From: Kitasatospora phosalacinea
GTDB lineage: Bacteria; Actinomycetota; Actinomycetes; Streptomycetales; Streptomycetaceae
Direction: 5' to 3'
Assembly: GCF_030268885.1 (NCBI RefSeq)
Contig: NZ_BSSA01000004.1
Location: 124,001-188,000 of the forward strand
Length of the DNA stretch: 64,000 nucleotides
Under the pieces are notes generated by a model. It did no database searches. It was not told where the DNA came from and saw only the letters and a program-made list of their open reading frames with translations. The position numbers and the translations under genes are program-made. This document shows, one piece after another, positions 50,084 through 58,978 of this stretch. Positions within the stretch are counted from its first letter, which is position 1. Every line of letters starts with the position of its first letter.

Positions 50084-51694
50084 ATGACCGGCCTCCCGCT
50101 CCGCCAGCTGCTGATGTCGCTCGGCGAGCCCCTGGTGGAGCTGCAGGCCGCGCCCGCCGGGCTGGACGTCCCGGTGCGGCACGTGTCGATCCTCGACCCG
50201 GAGGACCCGCCCACCGCCGCCCCGGGCGAGCTGGTCCTCGCCATCGGCGCCCGCGGCCGGGCCGCGCTCCCCGCGCTGCGCGCCGCCGGACGGGCCCGGG
50301 CCGCCGCCGTCGCGGTCAAGCTGGACGGGCCCGGACAGGCCGACGCGCTGCGCGAGGCCGCCACCGAGGCCGGGGTGGCGCTGCTGTCGGTGCGCCGGGA
50401 GACCCGCTGGGAGCACCTCGACTCGCTCACCCGCACCCTGCTCTCCGGCGCGGACGACCCGGACGGCACCGGCGGCGCCGGGCCCGGGGGGCCCGCCACC
50501 GGCGACCTGTTCTCGCTCGCCCAGACGGTGGCGGTGCTGACCGGCGGCATCGTCTCGATCGAGGACACCTCCAGCCGGGTGCTGGCCTACTCCCGCACCT
50601 CGGAGACCGACGAGGTGGACGACCTGCGCCGGCTGTCCATCCTCGGCCGCCAGGGCCCGGAGCCGTACCTGGCCAAGCTCCGCGAGTGGGGCGTCTTCTC
50701 GCACCTGCGCGGCTCCGAGGGCGCGATCGAGATCGCCGCCCACCCGGAGCTGGGCATCCGCCGCCGCCTGGCCATCGCGATCCGCTCCGGCGCGCAGCCG
50801 CTGGGCACCATCTGGGTGCAGGAGGGTTCCCGTCCGCTGACCGACACCGCCGAGCAGGCCCTGGTCGGCGCGGCCCGGGTCGCGGCCGGTCAACTGGTGC
50901 GCCGCCGCCGCGAGTTGTCGGCCGACACCCGGCTCACCCAGACCCTGCTGACCGGCCTGCTGGAGGGCTCCACCGGCCCGCAGTCACTGGCCACCCACCT
51001 CGGCCTGGACCTGCGCCGCCCGGTCACCGTCCTCGCCTACGCCCCCGCCGCCACCGACGGCCGGGACGCCGAACTCTCCCGGGACGAGGTCACCGGCCTG
51101 ATCTCGGTGCACACCGCCGCCCGGCACCGCGGCGCCCTGCTCGCCCCGGTCGACTCCCGGGTCTACGTCCTGCTGCCCGAACTCCCGCCCAACCTGCCGC
51201 CCGCCACCCTGCGCGACTGGACCCGGGAGACCGTCGACGCCGCCCGCGACCACCTCGCCATCCCGCTGCGGGCCGCGATCGGCCCCACCGTCCCCGGCCT
51301 CGCGCACGTCCCCGCCTCCCGCGCCCAGGCCGACCGGATCCTCGACGCGATGGGCCGCGGCGGCGTCGTCCCGGACGTGGCCGCCCTCCAGGACGTCCAG
51401 GCCGAGGTGCTGGTCTCCGAGGTCCTCGCCCTGCTCCAGGACCGCCCCGAGCTCCGCGACCCCCGGCTGACCGCCCTCACCGCCTACGACGCCCGCCACC
51501 ACACCCGCCTCGCCGAGTCCGTCCTCGCCTACCTCGACGCCCTCGGCGAGGTCCGCGCCGCCGCCGACGCCCTGCACATCCACCCCAACACCCTCCGCTA
51601 CCGCGTCCGGAGGGCGGAGCAGCTCACCGGCCTCGACCTCGCCCAACCCCAGCAGCGCCTCCTCGCCATGCTCCAACTCAGGCTCCCGGACTGA
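50084..51694 (+). CDS. PucR family regulator (PutR-like) of proline catabolism
   Basis: A 536-residue regulator. Residues 1-125 resemble the PucR N-terminal domain, 140-285 a GAF-like sensor (GGIVSIEDTSSRVLAYS, AIEIAAHPELGIRRRLAIAIRS in pieces), and residues 475-536 the C-terminal PucR helix-turn-helix (RLAESVLAYLDALGEVRAAA, LHIHPNTLRYRVRRAEQL). Divergence from pruA-putB matches the PutR arrangement in actinobacteria, where the protein activates proline use. ATG 50084 follows GAAGGA. Confidence 0.85.
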   Translation: MTGLPLRQLLMSLGEPLVELQAAPAGLDVPVRHVSILDPEDPPTAAPGELVLAIGARGRAALPALRAAGRARAAAVAVKLDGPGQADALREAATEAGVALLSVRRETRWEHLDSLTRTLLSGADDPDGTGGAGPGGPATGDLFSLAQTVAVLTGGIVSIEDTSSRVLAYSRTSETDEVDDLRRLSILGRQGPEPYLAKLREWGVFSHLRGSEGAIEIAAHPELGIRRRLAIAIRSGAQPLGTIWVQEGSRPLTDTAEQALVGAARVAAGQLVRRRRELSADTRLTQTLLTGLLEGSTGPQSLATHLGLDLRRPVTVLAYAPAATDGRDAELSRDEVTGLISVHTAARHRGALLAPVDSRVYVLLPELPPNLPPATLRDWTRETVDAARDHLAIPLRAAIGPTVPGLAHVPASRAQADRILDAMGRGGVVPDVAALQDVQAEVLVSEVLALLQDRPELRDPRLTALTAYDARHHTRLAESVLAYLDALGEVRAAADALHIHPNTLRYRVRRAEQLTGLDLAQPQQRLLAMLQLRLPD

Positions 51695-51736
51695 TGCTCG
51701 GGAACTCCGGCGGGGGCGACCACCCACCGACGGCGA

Positions 51737-51775
51737 GGTCCGCCCGGGGAGAGCAGGACCCTCCCCGGACGGACC
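51737..51775. terminator. Bidirectional terminator between the PucR-type gene and phoX
   Basis: GGTCCGCCCGGGGAG pairs with CTCCCCGGACGGACC (one G-T pair) around a 9 nt loop, between two convergent stops. Confidence 0.7.
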
Positions 51776-51794
51776 CCCGCCGCTCGACCGTGCG

Positions 51795-53264
51795 TCACAT
51801 CCGGTGCCAGGGCCCCGTGATCGCCAGCATGATCCCCGGCTCCTGGATGTTCGCGAACAGCGTCCGCCCGTCGTGCGAGAAGGTCACGCCGGTGAACTCG
51901 CTGTACTCCGGCGCCTCCGCCGTCCCGAGGTTGAGCTCGTTGCGCGCCAGCGCGTACGTCCGCCCGTCCGTGGTGGTGCCGAACAGGTGCTGCAGGCCGT
52001 TGCCGTCCTCGGCGATGATCAGGCCGCCGTGGGGCGAGACGGTGATGTTGTCGGGGCCGTCGAAGTTGCCCTGGTCGGTCCAGACGTCGTTGTTGACGCC
52101 GAGGATGACCTTCAGCGTCAGGGTGCGCCGGGTCGGGTTGTAGAACCAGACCTGCCCGTCGTGCTGCAGCGGCGACTCCTCGCGGGCGAAGGAGGAGACG
52201 AAGTAGATGCCGTTGTCACCCCACCACATGCCCTCCAGCTTGCGGGCCCGGGTGATCTCGCCGTCCTTGAACTGCTTGCGGATCGAGGTGGTGCGGGCGT
52301 CGCGGTCCTGCACCTTGACCCAGTCGGCGCCGTACGTGGTGCCGGGCTTGGTGGCCCGGGACAGGTCGTCGACCAGCTTGCCCTGGGAGTCGAACGCCTT
52401 GAGCGCCTCCAGCACGCCCGCGTCGGCGGCCAGGGTGCGCAGCCGGCCCTTGCCGTGCCGGAAGCCGGCCGGCGGGGTCCAGCGGTAGAACAGGCCGTTG
52501 GGCTTGGACGCGTCCTCGGTCAGGTAGGCGTGGCCGCGCTTCTCGTCGATGACGACGGCCTCGTGGGCGAACCGGCCGAGGGCCTTGATCGGCTGCGGGT
52601 CCCGGTTGGCGTCCTGGTCGTGCGGGTCCACCTCGAAGACGTAGCCGTGGTCCTTGGTGAAGCCGTTGGTGCCCGCCTTGTCCTCGGTCTCCTCGCAGGT
52701 CAGCCAGGTGCCCCACGGGGTGGCGCCACCCGCGCAGTTGGTGGCGGTGCCGGCGATGCCGACCCACTCGCGGACCTGGCGCCCGCCGTGCCCGTGCCCG
52801 TGCCCCTTGCCGTGGCCGGAGACCTCGACGACGGTGCAGCCACCGGCCGCGGCCGGGTCGTAGACGTGGCCCTCCAGCAGCGGCACGGGGTGCGGCCACT
52901 TGGAGCGCGGCCCGGCCAGCTCGTGGTTGTTGACCAGCAGGGTCGCCCCGTGGCGGCCCTCGAACGCGGCGGTGCCGTCGTGGTTGCTGGGGGTGGACTC
53001 GCCGGTGACCAGGGTGGTCTGGCCGGTGCGGGTGATGACCTCGTACGAGAAGCCCTTCGGCAGCGCCAGGATGCCCTCGGGGTCGGACACCAGCTCGCCG
53101 TAGCCGACCGCGGCGTGCCCGCCCTTGGCGAGCGCGGCGTCACCGCCCGCGGGGGCGGCGATCGCGCCGGGGGCGGTGGCCAGCACCTCGGCGCTGCCGG
53201 CGATCAGGACGCCTGCCCCGAGGATGGTCGAACGGTTCACGAAGTCCCGGCGGGACAGCGACAT
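51795..53264 (-). CDS. phoX: PhoX-type secreted alkaline phosphatase (DUF839)
   Basis: A 489-residue protein exported by the Tat path: SRRDFVNRSTILGAGVLIAGSA is the twin-arginine signal, in two parts, cleaved near residue 37. The PhoX propeller follows with NNHELAGPR, TCEETEDKAG, HEAVVIDEKRG, GLFYRWTPP, GMWWGDNGIYFVSSF, QVWFYNP and PDNITVSPHGGLIIAEDG, which carry the Ca/Fe ligands. A His/Gly-rich loop (GHGKGHGHGHGG) near residue 155 is unusual. PhoX enzymes release phosphate from monoesters and are PhoP controlled; a PHO box lies 55 bp upstream. ATG 53264 follows GGAG. Confidence 0.9.
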   Translation of the reverse strand: MSLSRRDFVNRSTILGAGVLIAGSAEVLATAPGAIAAPAGGDAALAKGGHAAVGYGELVSDPEGILALPKGFSYEVITRTGQTTLVTGESTPSNHDGTAAFEGRHGATLLVNNHELAGPRSKWPHPVPLLEGHVYDPAAAGGCTVVEVSGHGKGHGHGHGGRQVREWVGIAGTATNCAGGATPWGTWLTCEETEDKAGTNGFTKDHGYVFEVDPHDQDANRDPQPIKALGRFAHEAVVIDEKRGHAYLTEDASKPNGLFYRWTPPAGFRHGKGRLRTLAADAGVLEALKAFDSQGKLVDDLSRATKPGTTYGADWVKVQDRDARTTSIRKQFKDGEITRARKLEGMWWGDNGIYFVSSFAREESPLQHDGQVWFYNPTRRTLTLKVILGVNNDVWTDQGNFDGPDNITVSPHGGLIIAEDGNGLQHLFGTTTDGRTYALARNELNLGTAEAPEYSEFTGVTFSHDGRTLFANIQEPGIMLAITGPWHRM

Positions 53265-53318
53265 GACGGTCACTCCTGGAGGAAGGGGTGTGCTTCGGTG
53301 ACCGTCAGGTTCCGGGCC

Positions 53319-53340
53319 GCGCGTGAACCGCGCGTGAATC
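53319..53340 (-). promoter_or_regulatory. PHO box of phoX
   Basis: On the minus strand GATTCACGCGC is followed directly by GGTTCACGCGC, two near-identical 11-nt PhoP units. It lies 55-76 bp before the phoX start. Confidence 0.8.
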
Positions 53341-53441
53341 GGACGCGGCGTCAGCGTGCCGATTTACCGACCATAGGACAATCGATGACCCGCCCTTTAC
53401 CGCCCGGCCCTCACTGCCCGTCCGGCCACCACCGCCCTCCG

Positions 53442-54554
53442 CTACCGCCTGGTCCGGTGCTGGGTGCGCTCGACCCGCCACTGCTCCCAGGCGGTCAGCC
53501 AGGCCTCCTCGGTGCCGGAGGGCAGGTCGGGCGTGCCGCCCGCCCACAGCCGCTCCCAGGCCCGCTGCGCGGGCAGGCTCGGCACCTCGCTGGCGAAGGC
53601 CGTGTACCGGACGACCTCCTCCACGGCGGCCGCGCCCTCGATCGTGCCGCTCACCCAGTCCGCGTGGTGGGCCAGCCGGCTCAGGTGGTTGACCATCGAG
53701 GTGACGGCCTCGTCGGCCTCCTCCCGGGTCTCCGAGGCCAGCCGCATCTGCTGCCGCACCGCGCTCTCCCAGCGGGCCTGCCGGTCCTCCCCGCGCAGGC
53801 GCCGGGGCAGCCGGGCCGAACGCCCGGCCCGCAGCTGGGCGAGCACCGCGGTGGAGCGCTCGACGGCCTGCAGGACGAGTTCGCGGTGCGCCTGCAGGCC
53901 CAGCTCGGCCGGTTCCGGCCCGGGCTCGGCGGGGCGGCGGTCGGCCCGCAGCGCGGCGACCTGCCGCAGCATCACCGTCCGGCCGACGATGTACCGCTCG
54001 AAGTCGGTGATCCGGCGCAGCTCCACCGAGCCGGGCGCCAGGCCGCGCCCGGTCACCGTCACCGTGGTGGCGCCGACCCGCAGCCGGCCCGCCCAGACGG
54101 TGCCGTGCCCGGCCGCGGCCCGCGAGTCCTCGTGGACCTGCACCGGGTGCGGCTCGCCGTCCACCGTGATCCACTCGCGCAGCGCCCGCACGCCCCCGGC
54201 GGTATCGCCCTCGTCCACGCCCAGGTGCTCGTAGACCCGGTCGCGCTCGTCCTCGACCACGTCCTCCAGGTCGGGCAGCAGGGTGGTCAGCTCGGCCCCG
54301 GCCCGGTGGGTGCACACCGTCACGTACGGGCCGTGCACGGAGCTCCAGTCGCCCGAGCGGACCTCCACCGACTCCAGTTCGCCGTTGGCGACCCCGTACT
54401 CGGCCAGCACGTCCCAGCCCGGCACCCCGCCGGCCCCGTGCACCCAGCCGAACACCGGGAACCCCGCGCCCGCCAGCACCCGGCGGCCGTACGCCTCCTG
54501 GTCCGCATACACCGCTTCGAGGTCCCAGTCCCCGCCCGTGCCCTGCCGCTTCAT
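53442..54554 (-). CDS. Hypothetical protein, actinobacterial
   Basis: A 370-residue soluble protein with no recognised domain. The N-terminal part (residues 1-95) looks mixed alpha/beta (AEYGVANGELESVEVRSGDW, VTVCTHRAGAELTTLLPDLE), the middle (115-185) is strand rich (ITVDGEPHPVQVHEDSRAAA, GATTVTVTGRGLAPG) and the rest is long helices with many Arg/Glu. No signal peptide or membrane helix. It stands alone between phoX and the next hypothetical gene. Function unknown. Confidence 0.6.
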   Translation of the reverse strand: MKRQGTGGDWDLEAVYADQEAYGRRVLAGAGFPVFGWVHGAGGVPGWDVLAEYGVANGELESVEVRSGDWSSVHGPYVTVCTHRAGAELTTLLPDLEDVVEDERDRVYEHLGVDEGDTAGGVRALREWITVDGEPHPVQVHEDSRAAAGHGTVWAGRLRVGATTVTVTGRGLAPGSVELRRITDFERYIVGRTVMLRQVAALRADRRPAEPGPEPAELGLQAHRELVLQAVERSTAVLAQLRAGRSARLPRRLRGEDRQARWESAVRQQMRLASETREEADEAVTSMVNHLSRLAHHADWVSGTIEGAAAVEEVVRYTAFASEVPSLPAQRAWERLWAGGTPDLPSGTEEAWLTAWEQWRVERTQHRTRR

Positions 54555-54682
54555 CCCTCGCCGCACCCCCGGCCGCTCGCCACTCCAACGCCGCCTTACC
54601 TTACGTCCCAACGGAGCTGTCGAGCCATCAGGTGGACGGGGAGGGCTTGCGAAGACCCTGCGGCAGGGCCCGCACGCCCCCG

Positions 54683-56272
54683 CTACGCGCCCTGGGCGCG
54701 CAGCGAGCGCGCCTTGACCGCCGCGCGCCGGGCCTCCTTGGCGACCCTGCGGTCCAGGTGCAGTTCGCCGACGGCCTCCAGCACCTCGACCGTCATCGGG
54801 TGCGGCACCCGCCAGACCTCGCCGAAGTAGCTGGCCGGGTTGTCGGTCACCGGCAGGTCCGCGACCAGGGCCTGCAGGCGGCCGCCCTCGCCCGCGCTGA
54901 GCAGCATGACCGCGGCCATCGAGTCGACGACCCGCCAGAGCGCGACGTCGCGCTCCGCCGCGGCCACGTCCGCCCCGCGGGCGCGCAGCCACTCGCGGGC
55001 CAGCCCGCCCAGCTCGGGGTCGTCCACCACCTCCAGCACCGCGGCGGCGGCCTCCTCGCCGATCTCGCCGAGGCCCAGCACGCAGTAGTAGCGGCGCACC
55101 GGCGACTGCGGGTCGCGGCCGCGGGCCCCGGCGAGCAGGTCGCGGGCGGCGTCCAGCGGGGCCCGGGCGGCGAGCCAGGCCTTCAGCTCGGCCTCGGCGA
55201 ACAGCGGCCCGTCCTCGGCGAGGGCCCGCAGCAGCGCGGGGCCGTCCCGGTCGGCGAGGTCGCCGACCAGCGGGGCGTCGTAGCCCTCGGCGAGCAGCCA
55301 CTCGCGGACGGCGTACTGGCCGAGCGGGGTGAGCCTGACGGTGCCGAAGCGGGCGGCGTCCTCCTCGGTGAGCGGCCGGTCGGTGTCCACCACCTCGGCG
55401 GCCTCGCCGTCCCCGCCCTCCTCGAACAGGTCGGGGTCGATCGGCCGGTGCTCGACCAGGCCGAGCTCGGCGAGGTCGCCGAGCATCGGGTCGAGGACGA
55501 CCATCAGGTCGGTGATCTCGCCGAGCATCTCCTCGTCCGGCTCCTGCCCGTCCGGGACGACCAGCAGCGCGGCCAGCACGCCCAGCGGGACGGTCTCGGC
55601 GCCGGGCTCGGCGAACGCGGTGGTCTCGTACAGGGTGTGCAGCGCCTCGTCGAGGATCTCGGCGGCCTGGTCGCGGGCGTCCTCGACCTCGGCCAGGCCG
55701 TCGGTGTCGTCGAGCCCGCCGCCCTCGACCACCTCGGGGTCGACCGACTCGGCCTCGGCGGCCAGCTCGCGCACCAGCTCCGCGGCCTCGAACCACAGGC
55801 CCAGGACGGCGGCGGGCTCGCCCGCCTCGATCGCGTCCAGGTCGGGGCCGGGGATGGCGACGTGCGTGCCCTCCTCGGTGGTGCCGGTCTCCACCAGGTC
55901 CAGGTCGCAGGCCAGCGCCCAGGCCCGCATCGCCTCGACCACGTCCTCCTCGTCCGGGTCCTCGGCGCCGAGCATCCGGGCGGCCTGCACCCGGTCGGCC
56001 TCGCCGAGGTCGCCGTGCTCGTCGACCTCGCGGTGCGGGGCGATCCAGCGGGCCAGCGCGACGACCCGGGAGATCAGCGGGACGGCGAGGGCGGCGGCGG
56101 CCAGCTCGGCGTCCGGGGGCAGGACGACCGGCGGGACGAGGACGGCCGTGTCGTCCGGGTCCTCGTCGGCGCTCTGCGCGCCGTACAGGTCGGCGAGGTC
56201 GTAGTCGGCGGGCAGCAGACCCTCGGCCTCGGACGGCTGCTGGTCAGGGGTGTTTCGGCTACGTCCGGCCAT
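54683..56272 (-). CDS. Large acidic hypothetical protein
   Basis: A 529-residue, strongly acidic, mostly helical protein. The N-terminal 60 residues are Asp/Glu/Pro rich and likely disordered. Residues 60-160 form a helical block (LISRVVALARWIAPH, EEDVVEAMRAWALACDLDLV), the middle resembles a winged-helix-like unit (RLTPLGQYAVREWLLAEGYD) and residues 360-500 have HEAT-like helical pairs (RYYCVLGLGEIGEEAAAAVLE). Similar proteins are common in streptomycetes without assigned role. ATG 56272. Confidence 0.6.
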   Translation of the reverse strand: MAGRSRNTPDQQPSEAEGLLPADYDLADLYGAQSADEDPDDTAVLVPPVVLPPDAELAAAALAVPLISRVVALARWIAPHREVDEHGDLGEADRVQAARMLGAEDPDEEDVVEAMRAWALACDLDLVETGTTEEGTHVAIPGPDLDAIEAGEPAAVLGLWFEAAELVRELAAEAESVDPEVVEGGGLDDTDGLAEVEDARDQAAEILDEALHTLYETTAFAEPGAETVPLGVLAALLVVPDGQEPDEEMLGEITDLMVVLDPMLGDLAELGLVEHRPIDPDLFEEGGDGEAAEVVDTDRPLTEEDAARFGTVRLTPLGQYAVREWLLAEGYDAPLVGDLADRDGPALLRALAEDGPLFAEAELKAWLAARAPLDAARDLLAGARGRDPQSPVRRYYCVLGLGEIGEEAAAAVLEVVDDPELGGLAREWLRARGADVAAAERDVALWRVVDSMAAVMLLSAGEGGRLQALVADLPVTDNPASYFGEVWRVPHPMTVEVLEAVGELHLDRRVAKEARRAAVKARSLRAQGA

Positions 56273-56647
56273 CGCGCGCGTTCTCCCGGGTGCGTCGCAG
56301 GGCACCGCCGTCCGGTGGCGCGGCCCGCCCGGGGGCGGCGGACGCGGGGAACGGCGGAGCGGGCCGGTGCGTGTCGGCCCGTCAACCCAGCGTATCGGCC
56401 GCCACGGACGCCCGCCTGACCTGCGGGGGCGTCCGCCCGAACGAGTGGGGAGGTGCGTCCGAACGAGTGCCCGGGGCACGTATCCTTCGGTGGGCGACGC
56501 GCACCACCCCCGCGCACGCCCCCCGGAACCCGGAGCGACGGCGCTCCGCGCTCCGCGTACCACGTGCACACCCGCACCGTCCGGGCCGCGCCGCCACACC
56601 CTGGTCCGGCGACGCCCTGCGGCGCCTTGCCACAGGAGACCCCTGCC
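56273..56647. other. Divergent regulatory region before the MFS gene
   Basis: Gene-free 375 bp. The direct repeat CGAACGAGTG occurs at 56438-56447 and 56460-56469, spaced 22 bp (two helical turns), followed by a -10-like TATCCT at 56481-56486. The rest is GC-rich leader with the AGGAG ribosome site of the MFS gene at its end. Confidence 0.5.
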
Positions 56648-57970
56648 ATGGCGGACCTCTCCCCCGCCGGCCCCGGCCTGAGCACCGCTCAGTACGCCGG
56701 ACGCCGACTGTCGGAGGCCCTGCTCCCGCTGGAGCTCGCGCCCCGCAAGCAGCTCCAGCTCGCCGCGATCAGCCGCTGGAACGCGCTGCGCGGCATCCGC
56801 GTCGGCCTGGTCGCCGCCGCCCTGCTGCTGATGCTGATCGGCGCGAACCTCGCCACCCCGCTCTACCCGGTGCTCCAGCAGCGCCTGGGTCTGAACCCGC
56901 TCGACACCACCGTCCTGTTCACGGTCTACGTGTTCGCGCTCGTGCCGGTGCTCGCCGCGGTCGGCCACTGGTCCGACCACCTGGGGCGGCGCGCCCTGAT
57001 CCTGCCCGCGGTCGCCCTGGCCGCCGCCGGGGACGCCGTCTTCGCCACCGCCGGGTCCTTCTGGCAGCTGGCCGCCGGACGGGCGGTCCAGGGCGTCGCG
57101 GTCGGCCTGTCCACCGGCGCGGCCGGCGCCGCCCTCGGCGACCTGCTGCCCGACCGGCCCGGCCTGGCCGCCAAGCTCACCCTGGCCTGCTCGGCGGGCG
57201 GCGTCGCCCTCGGCCCGCTGGTCGGCGCGGCGCTCACCGACGACGCGCACCCGCTGCTGGGCCCCTTCCTGCCGCACGCCGTCGCGCTGCTCGCGCTGTG
57301 CGTCCCGCTGGCCCTGGTGCACCCGCGGATGCCCGGCCCGCACCGGCCCCCGGCCTCCCCGCCGCGCATCACCACCCCCGCCCACCTGCGGCCCCGCCGC
57401 CTGCGGCTGCCCCGCACCGGACGCCGCGAGTTCCTGCTCGCGGCCACCGCGGGCTTCCTCTCCTACGCGGTCTTCGGCGTCTACCTGTCGCTGGCCCCCG
57501 CCTTCTCCGCCACCCTGCTGCACACCCGCTCCCCGCTCGCGGGCGCGGCCGTCGCGGCCCTGCTGCTCGGCTCCTCCGCCGCCGCCCAGCTGCTCGTCCC
57601 GCCCACCTCCGACCGGATCGTGGTCGCCGGCGGCCTCACCGGCCTCGCCGCGGGCCTGGCCCTGCTCACCGCGGCCGCGGCCACCGGCACCCCCGCCCTG
57701 CTCTTCGTCGGCAGCGTGCTGGCTGGCGCCTGCCAGGGCATCGCCTTCCGCTCCCTGTTCACCACCGCCGTCGCCGCCCTCGACCCCGCCCGCCGCGGCA
57801 GCGAGCTCTCCGCCCTCTGGGTGGTCGTCTACCTCGGCTCCTCGGCCCCGATCATCGCCGTCGGCGCCCTCGTCCGCAGCTACGGCCTGCTCCCCGCCGT
57901 CACCGCCTTCGCCCTCACCGCCGCCACCGCCACCCTCGCCCTGGCCGCCGCGGTCCTCCGCAGGAGCTGA
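56648..57970 (+). CDS. Major facilitator superfamily transporter
   Basis: A 440-residue transporter with an extended cytoplasmic N-terminus (about 50 residues), then 12 predicted helices. The loop GHWSDHLGRRALI after helix 2 is the MFS signature, and TSDRIVVAGG lies in the equivalent second half. Drug-exporter-like (DHA1) in appearance; substrate unknown. AGGAG lies 9 nt before ATG 56648. Confidence 0.85.
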   Translation: MADLSPAGPGLSTAQYAGRRLSEALLPLELAPRKQLQLAAISRWNALRGIRVGLVAAALLLMLIGANLATPLYPVLQQRLGLNPLDTTVLFTVYVFALVPVLAAVGHWSDHLGRRALILPAVALAAAGDAVFATAGSFWQLAAGRAVQGVAVGLSTGAAGAALGDLLPDRPGLAAKLTLACSAGGVALGPLVGAALTDDAHPLLGPFLPHAVALLALCVPLALVHPRMPGPHRPPASPPRITTPAHLRPRRLRLPRTGRREFLLAATAGFLSYAVFGVYLSLAPAFSATLLHTRSPLAGAAVAALLLGSSAAAQLLVPPTSDRIVVAGGLTGLAAGLALLTAAAATGTPALLFVGSVLAGACQGIAFRSLFTTAVAALDPARRGSELSALWVVVYLGSSAPIIAVGALVRSYGLLPAVTAFALTAATATLALAAAVLRRS

Positions 57971-58018
57971 CGGCCCCGGCACCCGGGGGGCGCGCCCCGG
58001 TCCGGGCCGGGAACGCCG

Positions 58019-58064
58019 GAACGGCCAGGGGCGGGAACCCGGAGGTTCCCGCCCCTGGCCGTTC
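58019..58064. terminator. Bidirectional terminator between MFS gene and suf operon
   Basis: GAACGGCCAGGGGCGGGAAC and its exact complement form a 20 bp stem with a CCGGAG loop, the strongest hairpin in the window, between convergent stops. Confidence 0.85.
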
Positions 58065-58075
58065 GCACCGACGGC

Positions 58076-58492
58076 TCAGACGTTGAAGCCGAGCGCACGC
58101 AGCTGGTCGCGGCCCTCGTCGGTGATCTTGTCGGGGCCCCACGGCGGCATCCAGACCCAGTTGATCCGCAGGTCCTTGACCAGGCCGTCGGTGGCGGTGC
58201 GGGCCTGGTCCTCGATGACGTCGGTGAGGGGGCAGGCCGCGGAGGTCAGCGTCATGTCGACGGTGGCGGTGTCGTCCGCGTCGATGTGCAGGCCGTAGAT
58301 CAGGCCGAGGTTGACGACGTCGATGCCCAGCTCGGGGTCGACGACGTCCATCAGGGCCTCCATGAGGTCCTCGGTGGAGACCGTCCCGGCGCTGGTGAAC
58401 GCGCCGGGGCTGTCGGGGGCCTCCGCGGCGGGAGCCCCGGCGGCGGGGGCCTCGGCGGCCTCGGCCGCCACGGCCGTCTCGTTCTCGCTCAT
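58076..58492 (-). CDS. sufT: SufT-like MIP18/DUF59 Fe-S assembly factor
   Basis: A 138-residue protein with a disordered Ala/Glu/Pro start (1-35) and a MIP18 domain (40-138). Family motifs are MDVVDPELGIDVVNLGLIYG and LTSAACPLTDVI with its Cys, plus WMPPWGPDKITDEGRDQL. These factors help mature iron-sulfur proteins. It is the last gene of the suf operon, 23 bp after sufU. ATG 58492. Confidence 0.9.
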   Translation of the reverse strand: MSENETAVAAEAAEAPAAGAPAAEAPDSPGAFTSAGTVSTEDLMEALMDVVDPELGIDVVNLGLIYGLHIDADDTATVDMTLTSAACPLTDVIEDQARTATDGLVKDLRINWVWMPPWGPDKITDEGRDQLRALGFNV

Positions 58493-58515
58493 GTGTACCA
58501 GTGTCCTAACGGGCG

Positions 58516-58968
58516 TCAGTCGGTGAGGGGGGGCTGGCCGCCGAGCGCCTTGGCGGTGGCGTCCTTCCAGGCCATCCAGCTGAGCAGGGCGCACTTGACC
58601 CGGGCCGGGTACTTGGAGACCCCGGCGAAGGCGACGGCGTCCTCCAGCAGGTCCTCGTCGCCCTCGGACTGGCCCTTGCTCTGCATCAGTTCGAGGAAGG
58701 CCTCCTGGATCTGCTGGGCCTCGCCGACCGGCTTCCCGACCACCAGGTCGTTGAGCACGGAGGCGGAGGCCTGGCTGATCGAGCAGCCCTGCGACTCGTA
58801 GGAGACGTCCGCGACGACGGCGCCGTCGAGCCGCACCCGCAGGGTGATCTCGTCCCCGCAGGTGGGGTTGACGTGGTGGACCTCGGCGTCCCCGTCCCGC
58901 AGCCCCTTGCCGTGGGGGTTGCGGTAGTGGTCCAGGATGATCTCCTGGTACATCGAGTCGAGCTTCAT
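58516..58968 (-). CDS. sufU: SufU zinc-dependent sulfur transfer protein
   Basis: A 150-residue SufU. It accepts sulfur from SufS for cluster assembly. Zinc/sulfur ligands are the Cys in NPTCGDEI (about 40), the Cys in SQGCSISQAS (about 66) and the late Cys in RVKCALLSW (about 128). The 18-21 residue insertion between the second and third ligand regions marks SufU rather than IscU. I chose ATG 58968 (MKLDSMYQ) because GAGG lies 8 nt upstream; 58977 is an alternative. Confidence 0.95.
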   Translation of the reverse strand: MKLDSMYQEIILDHYRNPHGKGLRDGDAEVHHVNPTCGDEITLRVRLDGAVVADVSYESQGCSISQASASVLNDLVVGKPVGEAQQIQEAFLELMQSKGQSEGDEDLLEDAVAFAGVSKYPARVKCALLSWMAWKDATAKALGGQPPLTD

Positions 58969-58978
58969 GGCAGCCACC

